From Donghicola sp041224595 (GTDB lineage Bacteria; Pseudomonadota; Alphaproteobacteria; Rhodobacterales; Rhodobacteraceae): a DNA stretch of 41,037 nucleotides. The notes under the pieces were generated by a model, which worked only from the letters and a program-made list of their open reading frames with translations, was not told where the DNA came from and made no database searches. Below, piece after piece: positions 24,368 through 32,879 of the stretch. Position 1 is the first letter of the stretch. The number at the start of each line of letters is the position of its first letter. The stretch lies in contig NZ_JBGFGN010000127.1 of the NCBI RefSeq assembly GCF_041224595.1, positions 1 through 41,037 of the forward strand, given 5' to 3'. The position numbers and the translations under genes are program-made.

Positions 24368-25024
24368 ATGACCCGATTCATTTGTTTGATTTTGTCTGGT
24401 GCTCTGATGATGTCTGCAACTTTTGCAGGCGCGTCGGTTCCCTTTGACGGAAACTGGAAGGAGCAACGCTTTTCGCTGTTCGCTTCCAACGAATTTTTGC
24501 AACGCGGAAATGCGGTTGATGTCGCGTCCGACGGGACGGTTTCGCTGCTGTGGCAGCGTGTGCCGACCTATGATCGGGACACGGTTGAGGCCCGCTGGTC
24601 GTGGGAGGTGAAAGAATCCGTGCCCCCGACCGACTTGACCCAAAAGGGCGGTGATGATCGGAACCTGTCGCTGTATTTCGTCTTTTTGCCGGACGATCTG
24701 GTCGCAGAGGCCGAGGCGCGAGGCATCCGCTGGATGCTGAAGCAGACTGCGGTCCGGGTCCTGCTGTACACTTGGGGTGGGCGTGACCAAGACGTCGGGC
24801 TGATCGCCGCGTCGCCTTATATGAATAATCAGGGCGCGATGTTCGTTAAACGCGCGGCCGGTGCGGGCAAATTTTCGGAAAAGGTTGATCTTCGTGCGGA
24901 TTATGCACGGGCCTTTGGCGGGGATGCCGGTTCGCTGGTGGGGATTGCCCTGTCCGCAGACAGTGACGACACGGACAGCCAAGTGCGGGCGACCCTATCC
25001 GATCTGGCGCTCATTGGTCCCTAG
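24368..25024 (+). CDS. DUF3047 family secreted protein
   Basis: This 218-residue protein has an N-terminal signal peptide (TRFICLILSGALMMSATFAG, probable cut before ASVPF). The mature part matches the DUF3047 pattern: VPFDGNWKE, WSWEVKESVPPTDLTQKGGDDRNLSLYFVF, LLYTWGG and DYARAFGG. The family has no known function; it is thought to be exported and beta-rich. ATG 24368 starts the signal peptide, and the frame open from 24269 overlaps the hemF promoter and is rejected. It is divergent from hemF. Confidence 0.82.
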   Translation: MTRFICLILSGALMMSATFAGASVPFDGNWKEQRFSLFASNEFLQRGNAVDVASDGTVSLLWQRVPTYDRDTVEARWSWEVKESVPPTDLTQKGGDDRNLSLYFVFLPDDLVAEAEARGIRWMLKQTAVRVLLYTWGGRDQDVGLIAASPYMNNQGAMFVKRAAGAGKFSEKVDLRADYARAFGGDAGSLVGIALSADSDDTDSQVRATLSDLALIGP

Positions 25025-25196
25025 AATTGACAGCGTGCTGCGGTGCAGCTAAAGATGAATGGCCGAAAAATGTAGGACCGGTTCGGTTATCCCGGTCACT
25101 GCCATCGTGCAGGATTTAGTCAGGGCGTGCTCTGAACCCGCGGCATCCAACCCAAACTTTTGGGGGATGCTGACCAGTGTGTGAAAACCGGCTCCC

Positions 25197-25214
25197 CCTC
25201 TTTGAAGAAAGAGG
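25197..25214 (+). promoter_or_regulatory. Hairpin sequestering the Shine-Dalgarno of the DUF2798 gene
   Basis: CCTCTTT (25197-25203) pairs perfectly with AAAGAGG (25208-25214) around a GAAG tetraloop. The 3' arm is the ribosome binding site of the gene at 25220, five bases before its ATG. If formed, the stem hides the site, so translation could respond to temperature, an RNA-binding protein or upstream translation. The mechanism is inference. Confidence 0.5.
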
Positions 25215-25219
25215 ACTTT

Positions 25220-25453
25220 ATGCAACCCAAGAAAATGATCATCGTCGCGCAGTTCTTTATTTCTGGGATGATGGCGCTGTTCATGTCCGGCGTGATGAGC
25301 GTGATCCACATGGGCTTCAGTCAGGCGTGGCTGGCCCAGTGGGGGCCGAATTTCCTGACTGCGTGGCCGATTGCCTTTGTGGCGAGCATGGTGGTGGGGC
25401 CGATCGGCTTTGCTCTTGCGCGCAAGGTTCTGCGCGAAGAGGTCGTCGTCTGA
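25220..25453 (+). CDS. DUF2798 family small membrane protein
   Basis: This 77-residue protein has two membrane segments: IVAQFFISGMMALFMSGVMSVIH and FLTAWPIAFVASMVVGPIGFALA, followed by a charged end. This matches DUF2798, a widespread small inner-membrane family without known function. ATG 25220 has AAGAGG upstream, inside a perfect hairpin. The frame is open to 25160 but the extra residues are not conserved-looking. It is followed by a lipoprotein gene on the same strand after 63 bases. Confidence 0.82.
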   Translation: MQPKKMIIVAQFFISGMMALFMSGVMSVIHMGFSQAWLAQWGPNFLTAWPIAFVASMVVGPIGFALARKVLREEVVV

Positions 25454-25516
25454 TCTGTGATTTGCCCCTTGTCCCGCTGGCTGCGTATAAGGGGTGCAAT
25501 CCACAGGAGACCCGTG

Positions 25517-25885
25517 ATGTTCCGATACACTCTGCCGCTATTGCTGGTGCTGGCCGCGTGCGCCACGCCCCGCGAGAAATGCTTGTCTGATGCGTCCGAG
25601 GATCTGCGGATTCTGGATGGGCTGATTGCCGAGCAGCGGGTGGTGGTGAACAGGGGCTTCCGCATGGATCAGACGCTGGAAAGCCGCAGCCGCGTGCAGT
25701 TCTGTGCGGGAACTGGGGGGAATGTGTCGATCCGGCTGTGCAACGGGCGCAATCTGCGGACGGTCGAGCGGCCTGTGGCCGTAGATATCCCGACCGAACA
25801 ACGCAAGCTGGATCAGCTGCTGTCGCGCAGGGATGCTCTGGTCAGCCAGACGGCGCAGGCGCAAGCGTTCTGTCCGCCCGCGTGA
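25517..25885 (+). CDS. Small lipoprotein of unknown function
   Basis: This 122-residue protein has a lipoprotein signal (FRYTLPLLLVLAAC with Cys at 15) followed by a soluble region. The region holds four further Cys (REKCLSD, RVQFCAGTG, IRLCNGRN, QAFCPPA) and a helix-rich, possibly coiled-coil C-terminal part (EQRKLDQLLSRRDALVSQTAQA). Paired Cys suggest disulfides in the periplasm. I do not recognise a named family. AGGAGA lies upstream of ATG 25517. It ends 8 bases from the convergent SDR gene. Confidence 0.72.
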   Translation: MFRYTLPLLLVLAACATPREKCLSDASEDLRILDGLIAEQRVVVNRGFRMDQTLESRSRVQFCAGTGGNVSIRLCNGRNLRTVERPVAVDIPTEQRKLDQLLSRRDALVSQTAQAQAFCPPA

Positions 25886-25892
25886 TCGGGAA

Positions 25893-26702
25893 TTAGTGCG
25901 CGGGGGCGGCGACGGTATCCAGCAGGGTCCGGCCGCCATCGACGGTGACGATCTGACCGGTCATGAAGCTGGCCGCATCCGAGACAAGGAAATGCACAGC
26001 CTCTGCCACCTCGGTGGGGCTGGCGATGCGGCCCATGGGGGTGTGACTCTCGATGTCGTTGCGGAAGTCGCGGTTGTCCTTGAGCGTGTCCTTGAGCGAG
26101 CAGCTCATGACGCTGCCAAAGGCCAATGCGTTCACGCGGATATGGTTGGGGGCCAGCGCGACCGCCATGGATCGGGTCATCTGGTCGAGCGCGGCGGCGC
26201 TGACCGAGAACGCCAGAAGATCGGGGTGCGTGCGGGTCGCGAGAATCGAGGACAGGTTGACGATGGCACCGGCAGAGTTGCTGTCGTTGCCCTCTTTTTC
26301 GGCCTGTTTGATCATACGCTTGGCGACCATCTGGGTCATCCGCAGGCTGGTCATCATGTTCTGCTGCAAGAGCTGCTCGACCGCGTCATCTTCGGAGTTC
26401 AGAGGGTCCGAGGTCAGAACCTGACGCGAGGCGTTGACCAAGATGTCGACGCGATCAAACGCGTCGATGGTGGCCGACAGCAGGTTCGCTTGGGTCAGAC
26501 GTTCGCGCAGATCACCGGCAAAGAATTGGACGTTGTCCTCTTTCTTGGCCATGTCGCCGACTTCGGCCTTGAGTTGCGCTTCGTCCATGTCCGCGAACAT
26601 GACGTTCGCGCCCTTGTTGGCAAAGTGGCGGCCGATGGCCAAGCCGATGCCGTTGGCAGAGCCTGTGACGATTGCCGTCTTGCCTTGGATAGAAAAACCC
26701 AT
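25893..26702 (-). CDS. Short-chain dehydrogenase/reductase-like protein lacking catalytic Tyr and Lys
   Basis: This 269-residue protein has the full SDR fold. The dinucleotide-binding motif is TGSANGIG (13-20), followed by DILVNASRQ, Asn115 and Ser151-Ser152 (NLSSI), RVNALAFGSVMS and DGGRTLLD at the end. At the active site the usual Tyr-x-x-x-Lys is Phe165-SVS-Ala169. Loss of both residues argues against normal oxidoreductase activity; it may bind NAD(P) in a regulatory or structural role. AAGAGG lies upstream of ATG 26702. It follows the RsmC-like gene by 30 bases on the same strand, probably in one operon with clpS. Confidence 0.88.
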   Translation of the reverse strand: MGFSIQGKTAIVTGSANGIGLAIGRHFANKGANVMFADMDEAQLKAEVGDMAKKEDNVQFFAGDLRERLTQANLLSATIDAFDRVDILVNASRQVLTSDPLNSEDDAVEQLLQQNMMTSLRMTQMVAKRMIKQAEKEGNDSNSAGAIVNLSSILATRTHPDLLAFSVSAAALDQMTRSMAVALAPNHIRVNALAFGSVMSCSLKDTLKDNRDFRNDIESHTPMGRIASPTEVAEAVHFLVSDAASFMTGQIVTVDGGRTLLDTVAAPAH

Positions 26703-26732
26703 AGCTCGAAACCTCTTGGTAAATCCGCTGCG

Positions 26733-27716
26733 TTAGCGGCTGCGGCGCGGGCGCACAGCCTCGAGCACCTTGAAAGACCTGTCACCGGCGATCTCTGACA
26801 CATCGGCAAAGAACTCGCCCAAGGTTGATTCATAGGGGAGATGGCGGTTTGCGACTACCCATAGTTTGCCGTTCTGCGCCAGCATCCCGTGAGCTGCCCG
26901 AATAAACGCCTGACCGATGGCTGGATCAGCATCGCGGCTGGTGTGGAACGGCGGGTTCATCACGACGGCATCCATGTTTTCGGGGTGGTGCCAGCGGGTC
27001 GCGTCGGCCCAGTGGAACCGCACGCGGTCGTCCTTGATCGTTTCGCGGGCGCAGTCCAGCGCGGTGGCTTCGGCTTCGACCAGATGCAGGCTTTCCAGCC
27101 CTTCGCGGTCCAGAATGTTGGCCGAGATGTAGCCCCAACCTGCACCGAGGTCGGTCACGCGGCGGCCCAGTTTCTTGGGCAGGGTGTTGACCAGGAGTTG
27201 CGAGGCGCGGTCCACCTTGTCCGCCGAGAACACGCCAGGCGCGGTCAGGTAGCCATCTGCGTTTTTGGACGGCGCTTTGCGCCAGTCGGCAAAGGCATCG
27301 GACGCGGCGCACCAGAAAATCTTGCCATGGGCCTTGGAGATCGGGCCGTGGACATCAGCGCGCTTGCGCACATCCTTGAGCACGGATTCGATGCCGTCGG
27401 TTTTGCCGCCGTCGATCACCACTGTGCCGCCGGATGTGGTGGCCATGGCGCGGGCGATCAGGTCGCGGGCCTCGTCCTTGGCGCGGGGCAGGCAGACGAT
27501 GGACAGCGCGTAGGGACCAGTTTCCGCAGCCACGGCGCGGTAGCCGCGCGCGGTCAGCATGGCGTGATCGGGGGCAAAGCTCTGGATCGCCTCGACCCGG
27601 TCGCGGGGCAGGGGATCGAGCGGTGTGTCGCCGCGCGGACGGAAGACAGCAATAGCGCCATCCTCGGGCAGGGTCAGACCTGCCTCGAGCGCAAGAGAGA
27701 GTCGGATGTTTTCCAT
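26733..27716 (-). CDS. RsmC-like 16S rRNA methyltransferase
   Basis: This 327-residue class I SAM-dependent methyltransferase has the two-lobe form of RsmC, the 16S rRNA guanine-N2 methyltransferase. The N-terminal lobe is degenerate, without a complete SAM motif. The C-terminal lobe has motif I VTDLGAGWGYIS and the catalytic NPPFH (DAVVMNPPFHTS) typical of base N-methyltransferases. The last residues are Arg-rich. The choice of RsmC over RlmG-type relatives rests on length and layout, so no symbol is given. ATG 27716 is used; the frame open to 27785 enters the clpS gene. It follows clpS by 19 bases. Confidence 0.85.
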   Translation of the reverse strand: MENIRLSLALEAGLTLPEDGAIAVFRPRGDTPLDPLPRDRVEAIQSFAPDHAMLTARGYRAVAAETGPYALSIVCLPRAKDEARDLIARAMATTSGGTVVIDGGKTDGIESVLKDVRKRADVHGPISKAHGKIFWCAASDAFADWRKAPSKNADGYLTAPGVFSADKVDRASQLLVNTLPKKLGRRVTDLGAGWGYISANILDREGLESLHLVEAEATALDCARETIKDDRVRFHWADATRWHHPENMDAVVMNPPFHTSRDADPAIGQAFIRAAHGMLAQNGKLWVVANRHLPYESTLGEFFADVSEIAGDRSFKVLEAVRPRRSR

Positions 27717-27735
27717 GATTGGCAGGGCCGCGGCC

Positions 27736-28053
27736 CTACTCCTTTTCCATAGTGCACTGGAGAGGGTGTTCGTGGCGGCGGGCAAAGTCCATCACCTGCG
27801 CCACCTTGGTTTCGGCCACCTCGTGGCTGAAGACGCCAACAACGGCGACACCCTTTTTGTGCACGGTAAGCATAATTTCGAAGGCCTGTGAGTGGTTCAA
27901 GCCAAAGAACCGCTCGAGCACGTGAACCACGAACTCCATCGGCGTGTAGTCGTCATTCAGCAGCAGCACCTTGTACATCGGTGGTCGCTGCGTCTTGCGA
28001 CGGGTTTGAAGAACAACAGAACCGTCGCCTTCGTTTTCGTTTTCGTCTGACAT
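27736..28053 (-). CDS. clpS: ATP-dependent Clp protease adaptor ClpS
   Basis: This 105-residue adaptor binds N-degron substrates (Leu, Phe, Tyr, Trp start) and hands them to ClpA. Family residues are visible: PPMYKVLLLNDDYTPMEFVV, the Asn-Asp pair of the N-degron pocket, LTVHKKGVAVVGVFSHEVAETK, and a short flexible acidic N-terminus (SDENENEGDG). The frame runs to 28074, but ATG 28053 gives the usual start. It is first in a minus-strand group with the RsmC-like and SDR genes. clpA itself is not in the window. Divergent from the HAD gene by 109 bases. Confidence 0.95.
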   Translation of the reverse strand: MSDENENEGDGSVVLQTRRKTQRPPMYKVLLLNDDYTPMEFVVHVLERFFGLNHSQAFEIMLTVHKKGVAVVGVFSHEVAETKVAQVMDFARRHEHPLQCTMEKE

Positions 28054-28162
28054 CGTCCAAGGGAACTGGGTCATGGAGATGAATTCATCCCTTCCGTGGC
28101 CTCTGACCGCCTTATATAGCTGTTATAGATAGAGATTAAAGCCCCTTAAGGTCGAATTGCGC

Positions 28163-28864
28163 ATGGCACATACGGTTACAACGCTGGCATTTGATGCCGA
28201 TGATACCCTTTGGCACAATGAACGGCACTTCCGCATGAGCGAGGAACGCTTTGCAGACCTGCTAAAGGACTATGCCGACCCTGACCATTTGGCCGAACGG
28301 CTGCTGGCTGCGGAAAAGAAAAACGTGGGTCACTACGGGTTCGGGGTCAAAGGGTTCGTCCTGTCGATGATCGAGACCGCGATCGAGGTCACGGACGAGC
28401 GTGTTCCGGCCCGTGTCATCAAGGAATTGATCGCGAGCGGGCAGGATTTGCTGAGCTATCCGATCGAGTTGATGCCCGGAGCGGGCGAGGTGGTCGAGCA
28501 GATGGCGGGCCGCTACAAGCTGATCGTGATCACCAAGGGCGACCTTTTGGACCAAGAGCGCAAGCTGGCGCAGTCCGGGCTGGGCGAGATGTTCGATGGT
28601 GTCGAAATTGTCAGTGACAAAACGGCGGCGATCTATGAGCAGCTATTTGTTAAATGGTCTAACGGATCGGGCGGCGCGATGATGATCGGGAACTCGATGA
28701 AATCGGACGTGATTCCCGCAATCGAGGCCGGTGCATGGGGCGTTTATGTCCCGAGCGAGATCACGTGGGCGCTGGAACATGCCGAGGCGCCCAAAGAATC
28801 CGCAAAATTCCGAGAAATAGCATCGCTTCATGCACTTCCGGAGTTGCTGGAATCCCTGACCTGA
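28163..28864 (+). CDS. HAD family hydrolase
   Basis: This 233-residue haloacid dehalogenase-type phosphatase has motif I DADDTLW (both Asp present), a helical cap region (NERHFRMSEERFADLLKDY), motif II VITKGDL, and motif IV GNSMKSDVIPA. The substrate is unknown. ATG 28163 is preferred over the in-frame TTG 28157; AAGG lies upstream. It is a single gene; the intergenic region after it contains a DnaA-box-like sequence and no clear terminator. Confidence 0.9.
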   Translation: MAHTVTTLAFDADDTLWHNERHFRMSEERFADLLKDYADPDHLAERLLAAEKKNVGHYGFGVKGFVLSMIETAIEVTDERVPARVIKELIASGQDLLSYPIELMPGAGEVVEQMAGRYKLIVITKGDLLDQERKLAQSGLGEMFDGVEIVSDKTAAIYEQLFVKWSNGSGGAMMIGNSMKSDVIPAIEAGAWGVYVPSEITWALEHAEAPKESAKFREIASLHALPELLESLT

Positions 28865-28908
28865 TTCCCCTCTACTGGTGAGGGTGACCTCTCCGAATGG
28901 ACCAAAAC

Positions 28909-28917
28909 TTATCCACA
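28909..28917 (+). other. DnaA-box-like sequence
   Basis: TTATCCACA equals the strict DnaA box. It is a single copy in the intergenic region upstream of the D,D-carboxypeptidase gene, so it is not an origin by itself; it could be a DnaA-responsive site or chance. Confidence 0.35.
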
Positions 28918-29073
28918 GGAACTACATCTTGTGGGCAAAAGGATGCCGAAATACGATCAATTCTTTCTCTCGTTTTTGAGAGTCTGACTTTATTACACGC
29001 TTACGCTGTGTTAGCTTTTTCCCAATAAAACAAAAATGACTGATCGAAAAAATTCGGCGGTTTGAGGCAGAAC

Positions 29074-30519
29074 ATGGCTAGAGCAGTTAAGGCACCCCCG
29101 TCAGTGCAGTGGGCCCGGTTTGGGCTCGTGCTTATTGCACTTGTATGGGTGTTAGTGGTCCTTCCCCTTACGGCAATTGCAGCGCCCCATGCAGCGCTCG
29201 TGATGGATGCACGAACAGGTGAGGTCCTACATACCGACAACGCAGACGCGCGATTGCACCCTGCATCGCTGACCAAGATGATGACGCTGTACATTGCCTT
29301 TGAGGCGATTGAGCACGGCGAGATCGGCGTAGACGATCTGGTCACCATCTCGGCCAACGCTGCGAAAGAACCCCCCTCGAAACTCGGGATGCGTGCGGGA
29401 CAGAAGATCCGCCTGCGGTATCTGATTCGCGCCGCAGCGGTGAAGTCGGCGAACGACGCCGCCACCGCGATCGGCGAGGCGATTTCGGGATCGGAAAAGG
29501 CGTTTGCCGCACGGATGAACCGCACGGCCAAGGCGCTGGGGATGACGCGCACCACTTTCCAGAACGCGCATGGTCTGACGCAAAAAGGCCACCTGAGCAC
29601 AGCGCGGGATATGAGCATTCTGGGCCGTCACCTACTATATGATTACCCCGCCTATTATTCGCTGTTCAAACGGACCACGGTGGATGTGGGGGGACGGACC
29701 CTGTATCACACCAACCGCCGGTTCCTGCGGGACTATGCGGGCGCGGACGGGATCAAGACCGGCTACACCTCGGCGGCGGGCTTTAACCTGACGGCGTCGG
29801 CACTGCGCGGCAAAGAGCGGATCATTGTTACGGTATTTGGCGGAACATCGACCGCTGCCCGTAACAAGAAGGTCGCAGCCCTCATGGATCTGGGCTTCAA
29901 AAAGGCGCCGAGCCGCGTGGCTGTGCGCCGGACCTCGCGTCCACCCTACCAAGGCAACGCGGGCATCGGCGGCGGGCAGAACTACGCCAGCACCAGCATG
30001 ACCAAGAGTCTGCGCCCTGTTCTTCGCCCCCTGCCCCAAGATCCGATCCAACTGGCGGGCCTGAACAACGATATTGCAACCGCTTTGGCCATGGCCGCCG
30101 AAGAAGGCCCCTTGGCCCAAGGCGATGCCGAAGAGCCAACCATCGACATGAATCCCATAACCCCGCGCGCCAGACCGCTGGTCAAGGCCGTCGATGCGGG
30201 TCCAGCAGTTGCGGCCAGCCTAGCAGCCGTTGCACCGGTCAAGCCCGCCAAGCCACGCGTTATCTCTCGTAATCTGACAGACGAGAAACTGTGGGGGATC
30301 AATGTCGGCCGGTTCGGCAATCGCCATCTGGCCGAGCGCGCGCTCGTGACAACTGCACTTAAGGAAGTCGAGACCCTGCAAGGTGCCGAACGTCAGGTTG
30401 CGGTGCGGTCCACTGGCTACGATGCCAACTTTATGGGCCTGTCCAGAGACACCGCGGATTTGGCCTGTAGGCGCCTTCAGGCACGCAATATGAACTGTTT
30501 CATGGTGGGGCCCTCTTAA
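29074..30519 (+). CDS. D-alanyl-D-alanine carboxypeptidase (S11) with SPOR domain
   Basis: This 481-residue penicillin-binding protein 5/6-like enzyme trims the terminal D-Ala from pentapeptides of peptidoglycan. Catalytic motifs are Ser65-x-x-Lys68 (SLTK), Ser125-Ala-Asn127 (SAN) and Lys228-Thr-Gly (KTG). An N-terminal membrane segment (about 16-36) anchors or exports it. A Pro/Ala-rich linker (about 300-390) leads to a C-terminal SPOR-like domain (LWGINVGRFGNRHLAERAL to the end), which in other proteins binds denuded glycans at the division septum. ATG 29074 has GAGG 7 bases upstream; TTG 29062 is rejected. The stop codon lies inside the terminator stem. Confidence 0.92.
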   Translation: MARAVKAPPSVQWARFGLVLIALVWVLVVLPLTAIAAPHAALVMDARTGEVLHTDNADARLHPASLTKMMTLYIAFEAIEHGEIGVDDLVTISANAAKEPPSKLGMRAGQKIRLRYLIRAAAVKSANDAATAIGEAISGSEKAFAARMNRTAKALGMTRTTFQNAHGLTQKGHLSTARDMSILGRHLLYDYPAYYSLFKRTTVDVGGRTLYHTNRRFLRDYAGADGIKTGYTSAAGFNLTASALRGKERIIVTVFGGTSTAARNKKVAALMDLGFKKAPSRVAVRRTSRPPYQGNAGIGGGQNYASTSMTKSLRPVLRPLPQDPIQLAGLNNDIATALAMAAEEGPLAQGDAEEPTIDMNPITPRARPLVKAVDAGPAVAASLAAVAPVKPAKPRVISRNLTDEKLWGINVGRFGNRHLAERALVTTALKEVETLQGAERQVAVRSTGYDANFMGLSRDTADLACRRLQARNMNCFMVGPS

Positions 30520-30537
30520 GGGCCCTTTCCTTTTTTA
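30508..30537 (+). terminator. Intrinsic terminator overlapping the D,D-carboxypeptidase stop codon
   Basis: GGGCCCT (30508-30514) and AGGGCCC (30519-30525) form a 7-bp stem with a CTTA loop, followed by TTTCCTTTTTT. The TAA stop (30517-30519) is inside the loop and 3' arm, so a ribosome at the stop would block the hairpin, a close translation-termination link. Confidence 0.82.
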
Positions 30538-30641
30538 ACGATATTCGCAAACATTGGGCACATTGCGTGTACAGACCGCTGCATCTGCAGCATATTGTTT
30601 TATCAAGCGAAGCTGTTTTCTAAATTCGAACGGAGTTGCGT

Positions 30642-32879
30642 GTGCAATTCGAACGCCGGATCCTAAAGGCACAGTCCCTGCCCGAGACTGTTGCCAGCCC
30701 TGATGCCCCCAAAGCCTTGTTTTGCCTGCGCCGCCCCGAGGGCGTGACGCTCTATCTGCAACCAGAGCTATTACGCGGGCGCGATCCCAAAGCGTTCTTT
30801 TTGCACCCCGTCGAGGTGGACGGTTTCAAAGACAGCCTGACCATTCGCTCCCCCCACTTTGATGGTGTCATGTTGCAGGACGCGGAAACCGAACTCTTTG
30901 CAGGAAAGCGCTGTGTGCTGGCGGTCCGGAACGGCGAACGCCCTGCAATCCTGCGCGAATGGCTAGAGGGTTTGGTCCGGCACCACGGGCTGGAAGCGGC
31001 ATTGATCCTGGACCGTTCAGCACCCAATGCCGCAGAAGCAGATGCTAAAAAGATCAAGGCAGTCCTGCAGAAGTCCAAGGTGCTAAAGCACTTAACTGTG
31101 GTCATACTCTCTGCCGATGTGCCTTTGGGTCATCCCGAATTGGGCCACGAAGCCCACCCCATGAATGCCCCCGACGCCCCGGGCAAGGACCGGATGGATC
31201 ATCCCGAAGCCGACCCGTGGCATTCGCCGATTCTTTTTGGCTCGTTCTACGAGATGGCGCGCGAAGTCTATTTGGCTGAGGCTCGGTCGGTTCTGGCGCT
31301 AGACCCGCTGGATTTGTTGCCCGCGCCCGATGCGCGGCACGCCAATGTCTTTGACGCAGCCGAGGCACACCCCGGCCAGTATGTACAGCTGGTCGGTCAC
31401 CGCGCCTACCCTTGGGCGATTCGCCCGAATGCTCTGCCCGAATTCGCTGACCACATCTGCCTTCGCTTTGACGAAGGCGCAGGTCATGGGCGGTGGTGTT
31501 ATGCTCCCAAATCCGGAATGCAGGCGGTTTGGCGCTGGCGGCGTATCGTCGGCACCGATGTTCAGAAGCAACCCATCCGCTTTTACCGCTGCATGGCCCT
31601 GCGCTATGGCGAAGAGACCGACGGCGGCCAACAGGTGTCTCGTCTGGTTCCGAAATCCAGTCTGGTCGAAAGCGAACTCCTGCTCTCTATCGCCAAGGCC
31701 GCAAATCACAAACCCCGGCGCCTGCCAGAGGCGAAAACCCGTGCCGCCAATCAGCGCAAGAACGATGTGGCAATCGTCACAACAATGAAGAACGAAGGCC
31801 CCTTCATCCTAGAGTGGCTGGCCTATCACCGCGTCATTGGCGTGGAGAAATTTCTTGTTTTTACAAATGATTGCACGGACGGGACGGACACTCTCTTTGA
31901 TCTGTTGCAGCGCAAGGGGCTGGTTGAGCACCGCGAGAATCCGTTCCGCGAGATGGACCTGAAGCCGCAGCACGCCGCGCTTGCTGCGGCAGAGAATGAG
32001 CCGATCATGAAAAATGCCGGTTGGTGCATTTGCATGGACGTGGATGAATACATCAATATCCACGTGGGCGACGGAACGCTAAAGGCACTGTTCAACGCTG
32101 TTCCCGACGCGAATATGATCAGCATGACGTGGCGGCTCTATGGCAATGCGGACGTCCATGAATTCGACCCGCGCCCGATTATTGGGCAGTTCGACCGGTG
32201 CGCACCGGAAATGTCCCGTAAACCCCATCAGGCGTGGGGCTTCAAAACTCTGTTCCGCAACATTGGCCTGTTCAAGAAGATGGGCGTACACCGCCCCAAG
32301 GGACTGAAGCCGCAGTTGGTCGACGAGATCAACTGGGTGAATGGCTCTGGCAAGCCGATGCCGGAAAAGGAATACCGGACAGCGTGGCGCTCGACCGCGT
32401 CAACTGTAGGCTACAACATGGTGTCGCTGAACCACTATGCGGTGCGCTCGGCCGAGAGTTTCTTGGTGAAGCGGGATCGTGGACGGGTGAACCACGTGGA
32501 TCGGGACCAGGGGCTGGCGTATTGGTTCCGAATGAACAACAATTACGAGGAAAACCGCAGCATCATGCGGATGATCCCCCGGGTCGAGGCCGAGATGGCG
32601 CGCCTGCTCGAAGATCCCGAGATTCGCGCCGCCCACGAGCATTGCATTGCTGAACACCGCGCGCATATCGACCGCCTGATGGGGACCGAGAATTACCGCA
32701 AATTCTATGGCGATATCACGGGCGAACGGATGGAACGGCTGAGCCGGATGCACCTGCATTTCGGGTCAGCAGTGTTCCACACCGGCCCTGACTGCGTGCC
32801 AGACGACGTGGTGTTCAAAGACCAGCCTGCGGATTTCTTTTTCACCGTCGAAGAAATGGAAGGCGAGCAGGAGTTCTAG
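30642..32879 (+). CDS. Large GT2-type glycosyltransferase with a degenerate N-terminal copy
   Basis: This 745-residue cytoplasmic protein has no membrane segment. Residues about 375-600 form a GT-A type domain of the Glyco_tranf_2_4 type: TTMKNEGPFILEWLAYHR (about 380-397), the metal/sugar-nucleotide acidic motif CMDVDEYI (about 464-471), and downstream AWGFKTLFRN. Residues about 90-230 repeat the layout in weaker form (LAVRNGERPAILREWLEGL, then ALDPLDLL), without a clear Asp-x-Asp, so the protein looks like a duplicated enzyme with one decayed half. Substrate unknown. GTG 30642 has CGGAG 6 bases upstream; TTG 30636 abuts it. Its 3' end overlaps the next gene by 4 bases. Confidence 0.82.
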   Translation: MQFERRILKAQSLPETVASPDAPKALFCLRRPEGVTLYLQPELLRGRDPKAFFLHPVEVDGFKDSLTIRSPHFDGVMLQDAETELFAGKRCVLAVRNGERPAILREWLEGLVRHHGLEAALILDRSAPNAAEADAKKIKAVLQKSKVLKHLTVVILSADVPLGHPELGHEAHPMNAPDAPGKDRMDHPEADPWHSPILFGSFYEMAREVYLAEARSVLALDPLDLLPAPDARHANVFDAAEAHPGQYVQLVGHRAYPWAIRPNALPEFADHICLRFDEGAGHGRWCYAPKSGMQAVWRWRRIVGTDVQKQPIRFYRCMALRYGEETDGGQQVSRLVPKSSLVESELLLSIAKAANHKPRRLPEAKTRAANQRKNDVAIVTTMKNEGPFILEWLAYHRVIGVEKFLVFTNDCTDGTDTLFDLLQRKGLVEHRENPFREMDLKPQHAALAAAENEPIMKNAGWCICMDVDEYINIHVGDGTLKALFNAVPDANMISMTWRLYGNADVHEFDPRPIIGQFDRCAPEMSRKPHQAWGFKTLFRNIGLFKKMGVHRPKGLKPQLVDEINWVNGSGKPMPEKEYRTAWRSTASTVGYNMVSLNHYAVRSAESFLVKRDRGRVNHVDRDQGLAYWFRMNNNYEENRSIMRMIPRVEAEMARLLEDPEIRAAHEHCIAEHRAHIDRLMGTENYRKFYGDITGERMERLSRMHLHFGSAVFHTGPDCVPDDVVFKDQPADFFFTVEEMEGEQEF

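Noticed and set aside
26889..27752. Plus-strand open frame of about 290 codons antisense to the RsmC-like gene
   Set aside because: The minus-strand methyltransferase carries motif I and NPPF; the antisense frame has neither a start site nor a domain.
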